Part shown: piece by piece, positions 33,050-44,923 of the stretch | Numbering within the stretch: position 1 is the stretch's first letter | Layout: every line of letters begins with the position of its first letter | Origin: Erpobdella octoculata | Taxonomy: Eukaryota; Annelida; Clitellata; Hirudinida; Erpobdellidae | Direction of reading: 5' to 3' | DNA length: 64,000 nucleotides | NCBI GenBank assembly: GCA_963978895.1 | Contig: OZ022247.1 | Coordinates: forward strand, 14,793,812 to 14,857,811 | Notes under the pieces: model-generated | Database searches by the model: none | Seen by the model: the letters and a program-made list of their open reading frames with translations, nothing else | What the model was told of the DNA's origin: nothing | Position numbers and translations under genes: made by a program

Positions 33050-34030
33050 AACATGCCTTAAGTTTTGTTGCTTCGTATTTTGTTAATAATTTTTTAACCG
33101 ATTAAGATTTTTCAACGAAATTTTGTAGGCAATAAATATTGCTATGTTTCTACATAATTCCAAATTTTCAATTTTGTAGCTCAACGTTTAATGTCCAAAT
33201 AACAATACTTCATAGATGTTAGGTCCACAATAGCTTCATTTTATTGGTTTTTCTCAAATAACTTTTCAACCCCTTGAAAAAATTAACCAAAATTTTACAT
33301 GTCAAATGTCTAACTAAGATTTAAAAATTGTGTTAAAATTGAAGTTTGTAGCTGTACGTTTACAATTAATTTAGAAGTATTTAGTTAATGCTTGAAATTT
33401 AAGCAATTTCGTGGCTCGGTTTTTTGGAAATAATTTTTCAACCAAGCGAAATTTTTCAACCAAATTTTTTCAAATTTTGAAGAAGATAAATTTTAATGAT
33501 AATCTGCATTTTTAGTTTTCTAACTCAACGTTTAGCTGTTTCATTCATAAAAACGTTTAATTCAAAATTCGTTAATAGCTTTTTAACCAATTGATGTTTT
33601 AAAACCAAACTCATTATTTGCAAAATATTTACGTTTCTAAATAATTATCAAAAATTCAAATTTTGTAGTTAAAGGTTTAATGTCAAATTTGAGCAACAGT
33701 ATTTTGTATTTTTTTTTGCTAAATCTATTCGTTTTTTGCATTTAATTTTTAAATCAAATGATATTTTTCAACCAAACTTGGGGAAATTAAAACCAACATA
33801 TTGTTTAGTAGATATCAGAAATTAATTTTTTTTAGCTAATCGTATACTTGTTTATGTAATATAAAAACATTTTATTTATTTTTAATAACTCTTTAATCAA
33901 TTAGACTATTTTAACTAAACGTGATATTTTAAAAATTTAAACAATTTAAAAAAGTTATCCTAGTTTTAATGTTTTAGTTAAGCGTCAATGTTAAATTTAA
34001 ACTACAGTATTACACTGGCTAAACTTTAAA
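33050..34030. repeat. Highly diverged satellite, about 6 monomers of 140-175 bp
   Basis: A shared core aataactttttaaccaattg-agatttttcaacca recurs at about 33087, 33257, 33430, 33574, 33742 and 33882, and a companion motif tttgtagctcaacgtttaatgt recurs around 33173, 33350, 33520 and 33668. The monomers are old and have drifted apart. No coding. Confidence 0.65.
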
Positions 34031-35567
34031 TGGTGAAAATTTAAGTATTTTTTTTACAAATATTTGAGATTATAGGTAGTTCTGTCGATCAGTGTTTAGC
34101 AAATTCCAAAATTGACATGATTATTGTGGCGATTTCTGTTACATCGTAGAACTAGCGTGCATCCCAGCACGCCCAGTGCTGATAAAGTTACCCAGTGAGC
34201 GCGCACTTGCACGCGCTCACATAAAAATGTGCTGAAACACTATGAAACGAAGCGAACACCAGCACACATCACATAAAAAGTTCTGAAGGATGGATGGTAG
34301 CGGGAAATTCCAGAGCTAAACGATGCACGCATACAGGGTGAAACGCGCCAAAACTTTTAAATGAATGCCACAAATATTACAAACATAATTGGGCCATTAT
34401 ATCGTGCTATGGGCTTTAAATACAACGTCTCATGCAATACTGTATGTCGCATGTTGACGACGACTATATCCGAAATTCAGACGAAGCGAAGATATGTGGT
34501 AGCCCGTCATATGGGGTATTCAGGCGCGGTCCCACCATTGGGGATGCTGGGGATGCGTCTCCCCCACCAGTCTAAGAGCTCAATTTTTTCAATGAATAAA
34601 TAAAGTTAAACGTATTACTAAACAACCCGCCGTCAAACACCGACTATCTATCCAACCTAGATAGTTATAAAATGCGAATAAATCTGTGGGCATCAGAATA
34701 GCGCAATTAATATCTCATTACTATACCTAAGTAAGATATGCATGACCAACCGAAAGCGATTATGTCCTGCCAACCAACAGCTTATAAATTCGGTTTTCTA
34801 TTCTTCGTTGTTTGCTGGCGCTAATCGTTAAAAATTTTTAATACAAAATTGAGTGTGTGCGAGTTTAAAACACTAGTTTTTCCATTACCTATATTAATCA
34901 AAAAGGGAAAATACCCACTGTTTTCTGTGAAGTCTAGAGGTGGTATAGTACTTAATTTTATAATTCTTAAATCAGTTTTTGTTTTACTAATTCAATTGCA
35001 CAAACTCTAATTATTGTGTAAAAGATGTCAAGCAAAAATCAGCAACTTCATTAAGATTACGTCATTCTTTAAATCGGCACCCACTGAGCATTGAGAATGC
35101 GAAAGTTCTAGCCAAACCTCTAACTCTGAACAACAAGATTGTCATTTATCTACTCGTTCTTTCAAATTCTCGACGAACAAAAATACATTTGAGTCAAACT
35201 TGACCAACAAAACTCTCAAATTTTCGTTTCAAACCATTCCAACCTAACACTATTTGAATATTGCGTTTACTGAGGTTGAAGGAAAGTGCATGTTCGTCAT
35301 TCTATAGACATTAAACAAGTTAAAATTAGATTACAGACATCTTTTTAATAAGTTTTTTGATTAGGAGATGCTGATGAACTGCGCGCCTTTGCGAAATAAT
35401 TGTTTTTTTCATAAGGGCACGATATAAATGTTATTTTGTATTGTATTTTTACGGAGATTGAATAGGAACATACACATTTCTTATGTTGAAAAACGCCATT
35501 TTCTTACAACACACTCATTACTTGATGATAACGTTAAAATCTATAAAAAAGAAATATATATAATATA
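34031..35567. other. No gene identified
   Basis: Contains a GC-richer stretch at 34140-34330 with gcgcgc and cacgcg motifs, and a ccccaccagtct-type G/C-run remnant around 34530-34570 similar to 38550-38590. No domain is readable. Confidence 0.4.
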
Positions 35568-35756
35568 AGACTCCCAATCAACAATGACTTAATCATTCCC
35601 TCCTCCAGAAAATCCTGGGACCACGCCTGGGGGCTTTCGACACAAACCGCTGAAGTGCATTATGCAGTTCATTCTAAAAGTACAAGTTCAGCTCTCATGG
35701 AAAAGAGCGTCAATAATGTTTATAAACACATAGACACATCTCATACAGTCAAATAG
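35568..35756 (+). CDS. Unrecognised open stretch (possible exon)
   Basis: Reads RLPINNDLIIPSSRKSW then DHAWGLSTQTAEVHYAVHSK and ends HTVK with TAG at 35754-35756, about 62 codons without ATG at the start. The composition is protein-like. It runs directly into the 128-bp tandem repeat. Family unknown. It could be the end of a gene whose earlier exons are upstream, or a relic of a mobile element. Confidence 0.35.
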   Translation, partial: RLPINNDLIIPSSRKSWDHAWGLSTQTAEVHYAVHSKSTSSALMEKSVNNVYKHIDTSHTVK

Positions 35757-36030
35757 TTCATTTCATGTACACATGCCATCTTATACAGACATACAGTCAG
35801 CTAGTACATTTCATGCACACATGCCATCTGATACAGACATAGATGTCAACTAGTTTAATTAATACACACACTAGAGTCAAATAGTTCATTTCATGTACAC
35901 ATGCCATCTTATACAGACATACAGTCAGCTAGTACATTTCATGCACACATGCCATCTGATACAGACATAGATGTCAACTAGTTTAATTAATACACACATA
36001 CAATCAACTAGTTCATTTCATACACACATA
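35748..36030. repeat. Tandem repeat, period 128 with internal about 48-bp subunits
   Basis: gtcaaatagttcatttcatg starts at 35748 and 35876, with a diverged third copy near 36004. Within each unit the segment tcatttcatg-acacatgccatct is itself repeated about 48 bp later. Confidence 0.85.
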
Positions 36031-36079
36031 CACGCTTTTACTTCAAACAACGAACCACCGTCACCTGAAAAACAACTCT

Positions 36080-36323
36080 AAAGGCCCCCAAGAGTTCACT
36101 GGGATTTAAATCAAGCATACACCATCAGAGAAATATATTCGGAATACATTAATTTCCATAAAATTCCTACTCTAAATCAACTTCGTGATGTATTAGATAC
36201 AAATAAAAAAAGTTTTACAGATTTATGTAACAAAAAGCATATTGATAGAAAAAATATTGCAGATATAAATAAATCAGAATACGCAATCAAAGCTAAAGTA
36301 GTAAGATTGATTGAAAAACAGTA
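36080..36323 (+). CDS. Unrecognised terminal exon-like open stretch
   Basis: Open frame after a TAA near 36077. It reads VHWDLNQAYTIREIYSEY, then KIPTLNQLRDVLDTNKK and KAKVVRLIEKQ, and ends with TAA at 36321-36323. AATAAA signals follow at 36328-36342, as expected for a last exon. About 75 codons, charged, probably helical. I do not recognise it. It lies on the same strand as the SMPD2-like exons but is unrelated to that family. A real gene fragment is more likely than chance because of the length in this AT-rich sequence. Confidence 0.4.
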
Positions 36324-36329
36324 AAAATA

Positions 36330-37799
36330 AAAATAAAGATTTTATGAGCCTGCATAGTTAAATATACTCTTACAGCTGGAGAAGACTAGTAAAACAATAG
36401 GAAAAAAATAACAGAATTACACAAAGAGCAAGACAACCTCCAAACAAAACAGACAAATCAAAATGAATCAAATTTGTATTTATTTCAACTGCTAAAAGCA
36501 AAAAACAAAAAAAAATCATCTTAAAAGAAATGAAAAAATAAACAAAAGATCAATCTTTTTAAATACTAAGAATGTATAAATTTCTTATCTATTGCTGCTA
36601 AATTATTTAAAAAAATGAGCTATATCATGAGCTACTACTATTTATTCTTTTGGAAGAAATGACATAAATAGCAAGAACAATGAGCAAAAGTGTCAAAATA
36701 TTAATATAAACCTGTTGACAAATTTTTACATCGAATACAAGACCAAAACATAGAATCAATTGAAATGCAAACACTTCAGAGCATGTAATGTTATTTAAAC
36801 AGTAGTACAACCCAAATAAAAAATGTTTAGAAATTTATTGAAGTTGCAATTTTGTGTTGTTCCAGTTAAATAAGAGGCACTTGAGTTCAAGTTGAACAGT
36901 TCATACTTCTGATGGCAAAACTTCAAAGATATATTTAATTAAGAGTTTGACAACACTTCTTAGCTCCTCTGTTATTATTTCCATACTGTATAAAGTACCT
37001 GGGAATAAATTTGTTAAATGAAATAAAATAAAATTCCTTATTATAATTATTAATATCTACCTAGTATGAATGTTTTCATATGTTTATTATATCTGGTTTT
37101 CTAAATTACTTGTTTCAAATATACTATGAAACAATGTGTAACTGTAACTGAAAAACATGTTATGGAGTCTGTAGAACTAACAGCAATTACCAGGAAATAA
37201 TGCTAATATTTTCACTTGAATAGATAGAATCATTTTTTTAAGTGACAAATAAATTGTTTAAAAAAGAATTCTAACAAAGATAGGTTTTTTATTTTTATTG
37301 CTACTTTGAAAATATATCAGTCTGAGTTAGTTAATCAAATCCAGCATGCTAAACTATTAGAGAATTACTCTATTCTATAATTATTAGTATAAGAAATGGC
37401 AGACAGTAATAGATATAAATTTATAAATTGCTATAAGTAAAATATAATAATATAATATATACTAACAAAAAGTCGTCTCTCAATCCATCTGCCGAGACTC
37501 GGATTGAAGAACTGGTGTAAATTAACCAAAAAGCAGGATATTTGAATAATTATAACTTTTAATACTAACAACATGAGTGCTTTATCAAACCGATTAACTA
37601 AACTTTTAATTATTGTTACTATTACTATTGTGACCACTGGAAAATTCCCCGCTTGTGCTGTAACGTTATAGCGGCAAATATCTAAAATTTGTCATCTAAA
37701 ATGTTATATAAAATTCCTTCCTAAGTCAATAGTTAACAGATTTTTTGCTATCAATTTTATATGAACTTTATTTTAAAAGTTAAAATCAAAAGAACTCTT

Positions 37800-37800
<1 letters not shown>
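36330..37800. other. No gene identified
   Basis: AT-rich sequence with many stops in all frames; nothing recognised. Confidence 0.4.
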
Positions 37801-38077
<277 letters not shown>

Positions 38078-38249
38078 AAGCAGAAAAGCTAATCTCACAC
38101 AAGTAGGCAGGAGCAAAAGGAATTGATAAATGTCAGCGCACTTTTGGCCAAAGCTGGCCAGCTATCTAAAAAAGAGTGTGAGGTTTTTTACTTTTAACAA
38201 TTCAATAAGAAACTAGGTAATAGGCAATCAGGATTAGTTTGTTAATAAT

Positions 38250-38480
38250 TGACCAAAATCCTAGTTGAGGTAAGCTTGCTGCGGCGTCACACGAACTCTT
38301 TTCTGTTTAAGAACGTCAATCGATTCAGAATTGTTGGAATGCACTGCACTGAAATGCTCTTTTAGCTCGTTCGGTTTTAAATTGTCATTTGACAGGACTT
38401 TGTCACATTAAAAACAATTTGGTCGTTCGTTGTGTGTCATCTTTGTCTGTGATAAAAGTGAGACCATAATGATCACAGTG
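38250..38480 (-). pseudogene. hAT transposase N-terminal (BED finger) relic
   Basis: On the minus strand it reads MTHNERPNCF, a stop, then CDKVLSNDNLKPNELKEHF, SAVHSNN and so on. The C-x2-C, then KVLSN, then H-x4-H spacing and sequence are those of the BED-like finger of ZBED5-type hAT transposases. There is at least one in-frame stop and no catalytic core nearby. The relic is intronic or just upstream of the SMPD2-like exon. Confidence 0.6.
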
Positions 38481-38934
38481 TTCTGAATATTTCCGTTTTT
38501 TTGACACCTTTCAGTTTTGAAATGCCAGTTGAAGTGATAACCTGGGACGAATCCAGGGGGTGGGGAGAATGCATTCCCCCACCAGAGTATCAATTAAATT
38601 TTGTTTGGGTAGAATACCTGCTTTTTTGAAAAGACTGTTGTTGAAAGTAAAATTACTAAAAAATACCTCCAACTACCCCTCGGTCATTAGCCTTTTTAGA
38701 AGGAAAATGTGGAAGTCTTTCAAAATTTCTTTGATAAATACTCCATCCCTAATTTCAGAATTGCCTCCCCCACCAAGAATTCAATTTAATAGAATGTCTC
38801 ATACATTCCGATTGCCACTCATCTGGCCGCAAAAAAGCGGAGAATCTTATGTTTCTACTCATTTATTGGTTTTTTATTTAAAAATGTGTGCAAGAAACTG
38901 ATTTATCAACGTGTATTAACTGAAAGCATGTTCT

Positions 38935-39057
38935 CTGCATTTTGCAAGAATAAAAATAACACTAATCGGCCAGTACCGATACCGATTATGAAACAGCCGA
39001 TGCCGATTATCAATCGGCCGAGACCAATAACAAGCCGATAATCGGTGCATCTCTAAT
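38935..39057. mobile_element. Terminal fragment of a hAT MITE
   Basis: Repeated AATCGGC/GCCGAT motifs end in CCGATAATCGGTGCATCTCTA. On the reverse strand this reads TAGAGATGCACCGAT, a typical hAT end. No left partner found. It ends only about 20 bp before the splice acceptor of the SMPD2-like exon. Confidence 0.5.
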
Positions 39058-39077
39058 TTTTTAATTCTATTTTCAAG

Positions 39078-39257
39078 GGGTGTCTTTGTGCCATTTGCTT
39101 GCAAGAAACGCAATGAAAGAATTCATGAAATCGGCAAAGAACTTGGGAAAGGTGCGTACGACATTGTGTTTCTCCAGGAAATATGGTCGAATTCGGATTA
39201 TGAAAAACTCTGTTTGGCTCTCTGCACTAGCATGCCACACACTCACTATTTTCATGG
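39078..39257 (+). CDS. SMPD2: Neutral sphingomyelinase (SMPD2-like), internal exon
   Basis: Acceptor TTTTCAAG|GGGTGTC, 180-base exon, donor GG|GTTGGT, both boundaries in phase 2. The reading is (W)GVFVPFACKKRNERIHEIG then YDIVFLQEIWSNSDYEKL and HTHYFHG. This matches the start of neutral sphingomyelinases: the split Trp belongs to the NCWG motif, and the Glu of LQEIWS is the conserved metal-binding Glu (LEEVWS in human SMPD2). The enzyme hydrolyses sphingomyelin to ceramide and phosphocholine at membranes and belongs to the DNase I-like fold. The next exon is at 46034-46223. The preceding exon, ending in NC-TG, was not found in the window. Confidence 0.85.
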
Positions 39258-39731
39258 GTTGGTTTTTCATACACTTTACTTAACTTCGTAGGGGAGTGTG
39301 CCTCCGGTTAATCGTGTAATCGATTTTCCACTTACTTCCCATTTTTAGATTAAGCTGTAATTTTGCATGACTATTTTTTATGATTATATTTAATTTGGTT
39401 ATCAAATATGAATTACTTTTAAGTTTTTTTTATATTTTCCATTGGGGTGCACATTTTGCTTGTGTGATCTATGCAAATTGGGTGATGAATAAATGTAGTA
39501 AATAAATAGCGTTCATGGCTCTCGGTAGAATTTTGTAAACTCTGTTTATGATTTTACTGTTTCTTACTATATGAGATCTTGTAATATGGTGAAATTTAGC
39601 TAGCGTTTTGCTGCTGTTCAAAGTTGGCTATTTAGCATATAGCAATCTAGCTTCTAGCAGCTTCACATGTTTCTTAGACACGGAACAGATGAGAAAACTT
39701 ACATACAGCGGCGGATCTAGGGGGAGGGCCC
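39258..39731. other. Intron of the SMPD2-like gene, left part
   Basis: No coding. A hAT-like end CAGCGGCGGATCTAGG at 39708-39723 is interrupted soon after by the Copia element. Confidence 0.5.
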
Positions 39732-42418
39732 TGTTAAAACATTAATTGAACGCAGTGTATACTCGGAACTAATCGACAATAGTTGATACGACTTTATTGA
39801 CAACGACAACAACGAAAAAAGAAAGGGAAGAAACTAAAAGTGAACTTAAAGCATTAATTATAAATCGTTGCAACAAAGAGTTCATAAAAACCAAATTAAT
39901 TTAACACTCCCCCTCAACGATTTAATCTTGAGAACCTGTCATCAATAGCTCAACATAAATGTCTAAGTTTAACAGCTTTCTGCTTCAGTCTGCTCATTCC
40001 ACACATCATAGCCAGTTTCCATTCGGCTGATTCTTTGCAGTTGTTTGCTTCCGTGAATGACTTTGATTCGATGACTTCCTTTGCAACACTAGCAGTTTCA
40101 ATTAGTCTCTCTGGTCGTTTCTTTATTCTAGTTGACCTTCTCAATTCCATCTGATCTTCAGTTTGTTCACCACTGTCTCCCGATTGATCTGTATTTGTCT
40201 TTAGCTCTATCTCTTCCTCACTGGGTTGTTCCTGTTGACTGCTTTCTTGACTGTCAGCTGAGGTTGTAAACCAATGTCGGTCACCTTCGATGAATTTCAC
40301 ATCCTTGCTGATGCTGATTTTCTCAGTAACTGTGTCTAACAAACGATAACCTTTTGTGCCTTCTGCATAACCAACGAAAATTCGTTTTTCTGACTTTTTA
40401 TAAAGTTTCTGTCTTTTCTCGGCTGCAACAACTGAGTAGGCTTGACATCCGAATTACTTTATGTGGGTCACACTGGGCTTCGCACCTTCCCACCTTTCAT
40501 GTGGTGTCTTCATTTCACCTGCTGTTGGTAGAATGTTCTGCAGATAGTTTGCTGTGTTGATCGCTTCGCCTCAATACTTGTTTGGTAGCTTCGAGTCGAT
40601 TAACATGCTTCTGGTCATTTCAACTAAATAACGATTCTTCCTTTCTGCTACTCCATTCTGCTGTGGTGTATAAGGACTAGTAAATTGCGACGTTATCCCT
40701 ATGCTCTTCAAGGCTTCAGTGACATATTCACCACCACGATCTGATCTTATCACTTTAGGTGTGCTTTTGAATTTTCTCTGGACAAGTTATGCATATTCTT
40801 TAATTTTATCTGTTACTTCACACTTATTCTTTAACAAGTACAAGACAGTGTTTCTGCTTGGTGTGATTGCCTGTATCGGTCCACAAACATCTGTGTGAAT
40901 CAACTCTAGCGGCTGGCTCGATCTGGATTCTGATTTCTTGGGTAATGGTTTTTTCGTTAACTTTACTTGAATACAGCATTCACACACTTTCTTTATCTGG
41001 CATGGCTTGATCTGGAAGTTGTCTAGTTGCTGTTCCAATAACTTTATGGCATTGGGGTCTCGATGCCCTAATCTGTTGTGCCAAACATGTATGCATCCAT
41101 CATTAACATTAGACATCAATGCATACTGCAATGAATCTAATTCATACAGCCCATTCCGAATTGATGTCTGTGCCAGCAGTTCATTAATTTTCTAACAGAA
41201 ATTAAGTTACCTTTCAACTGCAGTACATACAGTACACCTGTAATTTTTATGACCTTTTCTTGACCTTTGAGGTAGCCAGTTCCGATACCTGAAGCTGTCA
41301 GCCTTTGACCATTTGCTAGGACAACTTGTCCCTTCTGTTGTTCATCAAGGCTAACAAAGAAATTTCTACTGCTACACATATGAGTACTTGCACCTGAATC
41401 AACATACCATGTAGTTCCTGAATTGCTTTCACCAGTCTTGAAACTAGCATACTGGTCATAAATGCTTGCTGTTTCTTCACATTGCTGAATTGTTTGAGCT
41501 TTATGGTTTGAGTTCTTTCTTTTCCACTCTAAGTATTTTCTGCATTCTTTCTTCATGTGGTTTGGTTTCTTACAGAAAAAAACATATCGTGGAAGTCTTT
41601 TTGTAACTGTTGGCTTTTAGATTTTTATCTGTAGACCTTATACCCGGATGAGTGACTTTTAGAGCTTGTTGTTCCTGACCATCGTAAGTTGCTGAGTTTT
41701 CATTTCTTCTTTTGTATTCTTCGATCAGTTTGTTCTTGACCAATTCAACAGTTAAGTCGGATTTGGGTCTTGTTTCTAATGCTGTTATCAGTGTGCTATA
41801 GCTGTCTGGCAAACTACTGAGAAAGAAAGCAACATTTAACTGTTCTGCAATAGTTTCCCCCTTAGGAAGATGTGACTACATATCCCCACCTTCTTGTAAT
41901 CTCATCCCAAAAAGCTTCTTTAACAAACTTACCTTATTTGATAAGGTTGACTTTTCGTGGTAATTTCTTAACGCCTCCCACGTCTCCTTTGCTGTTGTCA
42001 ATTTTCTGAAAAATAACATTCCAGAGATCTTCTTTAATGAGCATCAATTCAACTTTAAACTTCCGTGTCTGGTAGTTACTGCCGTTCAACTTTATGATTC
42101 TTAACGTTGCATCCGCCATCAGTTCAACGATTTTATTACTCGAAGTAGCATGGTTAACCTTTATCGCTCACATCGAATGTTCTTTAGTAATTCTTGAACC
42201 AAACGTTAAATGTTCCGAAAAACTTGATTTATTCACTTGTTCCTAAAAAAAAATTAATTGAACGCAGTGTAAACTTGGAACTAATCGACAATGGTTGATA
42301 CCACTTTATTGACAACGACAACAACGAAAAAAGAAAGAGAAGAAACTAAAAGTGAACATAAAGCATTAATTATAAATTGTTGCAACAAAGAGTTCATAAA
42401 AACCAAATTAATTTAACA
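39732..42418 (-). mobile_element. Copia-type LTR retrotransposon, internally deleted
   Basis: LTRs at 39732-39906 and 42238-42418 (about 175-181 bp), starting TGTT and ending AACA, similar but with several differences. They are flanked by a 5-bp duplication GGCCC at 39727-39731 and 42419-42423. The purine-rich GAGGGGGAG tract lies just inside the 39906 end on the minus strand. The element lies in the SMPD2-like intron, antisense to the gene. Confidence 0.85.
39950..42119 (-). pseudogene. Copia gag-protease-integrase relic, RT and RNase H absent
   Basis: In order on the minus strand: gag start (ATG 42119; MADATLRIIKLNGSNYQ), gag middle (41812-41570), a zinc-knuckle region broken at CFF, protease with WYVDSGASTHM (about 41410-41380), GAG-pre-integrase WHNRLGHRD, and integrase Asp in LIHTDVCGPI (about 40900). 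The later integrase part IRSDRGGEY...TPQQNGVAERKN (40753-40620) follows after a deletion. The integrase C-terminal region RRSTRIKKRPERL is at about 40140. The frame then ends in AEWKLAM with a stop, where RT should begin. RT and RNase H are missing and several frameshifts are present. This copy cannot make a polyprotein. Confidence 0.85.
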
Positions 42419-42423
42419 GGCCC

Positions 42424-43424
42424 GGCTCCCCCTTAGACATTAAAAAAAATTCAACTTTAATTTCTCACTTAGCTTATAACTTAATTTTGTTCAACTGAAG
42501 CCTAAGGCATTATCTTTACTGAATTCACCCCTCGACGATCAGTAATTCTGACATTTGGCAGATATTTAAAAATTTCTGGCTTTTTTTTAACCAATTCACT
42601 GTAAAATATATTTAAGACAAGTAAAGGAAAAAACGAGTTTTTCAACACAAACATTTATTTCAAATACACTCTATCTAGAAATACAAAAGATGTTCAAATT
42701 AAGTTTGTTTTTTTTTTTAATCATGTATTGTCATCCAATATAAAGCTGTGCTGAAAGTTTCAGCTTCCTAGCTAGGGTTAAATTTTACTTGCAAGATTTG
42801 CATACAGAAAAAGCCACAAACAGAGATTATAACCTAAATAAAAGTTTATAATAATATCTCAAAAAAAATTTAGACTTCCACCGACAGGTCCAGCAAAAAA
42901 AGTTGAAAATGACACTTTCAATTGTCTAAAAGCTCAGATGATTTAATAGTAAGTTCTCACAGCAGGAATTATTTGTAATATGAATGAAAGCTGAAACAAA
43001 AATGAAACTGTTTCCGGATTTCTTCATGACGCGAATTTGACAAAATACCCAAACTGTTGACTGGCATTTTTAGACATTGGGGTCTAACTGTAGATTATGG
43101 CTGATAACCAAAGTATCATAGCACAACAGCTGTAATGGGAAGGTTCAATGGGAGCCAAGCAATCATCGGGGGGTTACATCTAAACTTGGATGGCTTCAAG
43201 AGCCGTGATGATCCGTCGATCAGGAATATGTTCAGATGTACTAAGGCATTTTGTCATTTTATTCTTTCCTGTCCAAGTGTGTAAAGAAAATTGAACACTT
43301 CACGAGGCAGTTTAACTTGTTCCTAAGTCTCTGCAAATAGTTAAAAACTACCTGGCCAAAACATATTTTTTATCAAGTTTCTGTAGGGTTTTATGTAAAA
43401 CATTGGAAATGCCATAGTGCATGT
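42424..43424. other. Intron, no gene seen
   Basis: AT-rich, stops in all frames. No feature recognised between the Copia element and foldback B copy 2. Confidence 0.4.
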
Positions 43425-43433
43425 TATTGCTAT

Positions 43434-44914
43434 ACGTGTGTGAAGTTAGCCTCGAGGCTGGCAATGCTAATTTAAAAAAAATAAAAATTGCTTGCCCTGG
43501 GGCTGTGCTATACATTGTTGGATGGGGTCTAAAAATGAAATCGAATGGTATACTTGGATTGTCTTCGGTTCAACAAATAAAAAAGTTATAAGCGAAAAAC
43601 GACGATTTTCCGCCAAAAATTGCATAAAATCAACATTGGCTCTTCTTTGAGAAAATCGAATTTGTTTTAAACTGCTGCCCTGGGTATATCCGAGACGCTT
43701 GTTTTTAGATAATTCAATATTAAATCCAACAATATAACTTCGCTTCTCAAAGTTAATAAATAAAAAAGTTATCGAATAAAATGTTGGACCGTATACCAAT
43801 TTCTCCGAGCAAACCGAAACATAAACAGACGCTGCGATTGGACAATCAAGTCTAGCTCACTGTGGCTAATTATGCAAAATATTCAAAATATGCAAAGTGG
43901 CTACTCGTCAACACCTCCTGCGTATTCTAACAAACTTTTTTTTGAAAAATAATGCTTTTTTATAAATCCATCACGTCTAAACATTGAAAAGCCACCCGTG
44001 ACTAAGCATCAGAATGATGCCTACAATTGGGGTATTTTTGTAGGCGTTTTCATTAGAAGACTGGATCAAGGAGAAGATCTGAGTGATTCTTTTAATCCAG
44101 ATAGTGAAAGGGAACAGTGGTTAAAAGAAATCCTGCTGGCATCGGACAACATGACAAACTATTGTTTGTATTGCGGGAACGGTGGAGAGGGTGCAGGTGG
44201 GGACTGGGTGGAGTGAGAAAAGTGTAGAAGGTAGGTTCACCAAAAATGCACAATTTTAATGTTTTCAAAGGAATAGTTTAAAACGAAACATTTCACTTGC
44301 ATGCTATGCTTAGATTTTATTAAATAGTTATTTTTTTAACAAAATTTTTCATTAATAAAAATTTGTAATCGTAAACTTCAATAGATTTTCTTCAAAATAA
44401 AATTTTCCCTAAAGTTTGTTAGAATACGCAGGTGTTAACGAGTAGCCACTTTACATATTTTGAATATTTTGCATAATTAGCCACAGTGAGCTAGACTCGA
44501 TTGTCCAATCGCAGCGTCTGTTTATGTTTCGGTTTGCTCGAAGAAATTGGTATACGGTCCTACGTTTTATTCGATAACTTATTTATTTATTAACTCTGAG
44601 AAGCGAAAGTTATATTGTTGGATTTGATATTGAATTATCTAAAAACAAGCGTCTCGGATATACCCAGGGCAGCAGTTTAAAACAAATTCGATTTTCTCAA
44701 AGAAGAGCCAATGTTGATTTTATGCAATTTTTGGCGGAAAATCGTCGTTTTTCGCTTATAACTTTTTTATTTGTTGAACCGAAGACAATCCAAATATACC
44801 ATTCGATTTCATTTTTTAGACCCCATACAACAATGTATAGCATAGCCCCAGGGCAAGCAATTTTTATTTTTTAAAAATTAGCATTGCCAGCCTCGAGGCT
44901 AACTTCACACGCAT
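43434..44914 (+). mobile_element. Foldback family B, copy 2, complete (long inverted arms)
   Basis: A 1481-bp element with inverted arms of about 490-520 bp (43434-43950 and 44395-44914), highly similar to each other. Its ends carry GTGTGAAGTTAGCCTCGAGG, where AGCCTCGAGGCT is palindromic. Flanked by a 9-bp duplication TATTGCTAT at 43425-43433 and 44915-44923. The core of about 450 bp holds a protease-like relic. The 9-bp duplication and long arms again point to the Mutator-like class. It is unrelated in sequence to family A. Confidence 0.9.
43950..44216 (+). pseudogene. Ulp1/C48-type cysteine protease relic in the foldback B core
   Basis: Reads INPSRLNIEKPPVTKHQND, then AYNWGIFVGVFIRRLDQGED, then SEREQWLKEILLAS, and ends with TGA at 44214-44216. 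The layout HQNDxxNxGxFVxxFIRRLxxGED matches the region around the catalytic Cys of Ulp1/SENP-like (C48) peptidases, Q-x4-C/D-C-G-x-F. Here the position expected to be Cys is Trp, so the relic would be inactive. Ulp1-like domains are known in some Mutator-like elements of plants. A captured host fragment is the alternative. The family match is from memory of the motif, hence moderate confidence. Confidence 0.5.
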
Positions 44915-44923
44915 TATTGCTAT

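Noticed and set aside
34361..34603. 80-codon plus-strand frame
   Set aside because: No recognisable motif, and its end runs into a G/C-run MITE remnant; no support beyond length.
38331..38345. Upstream SMPD2-like exon end (aattgttgg = NCW)
   Set aside because: The Trp codon is not followed by a GT donor in the required phase, and the reading lies within a hAT relic on the other strand.
43467..43799. Conserved frames in the foldback B arms (also 44530-44870 and 61016-61297)
   Set aside because: The same frame appears in several arms only because the arms are copies of one sequence; it spans the inverted repeat and has no recognisable domain.
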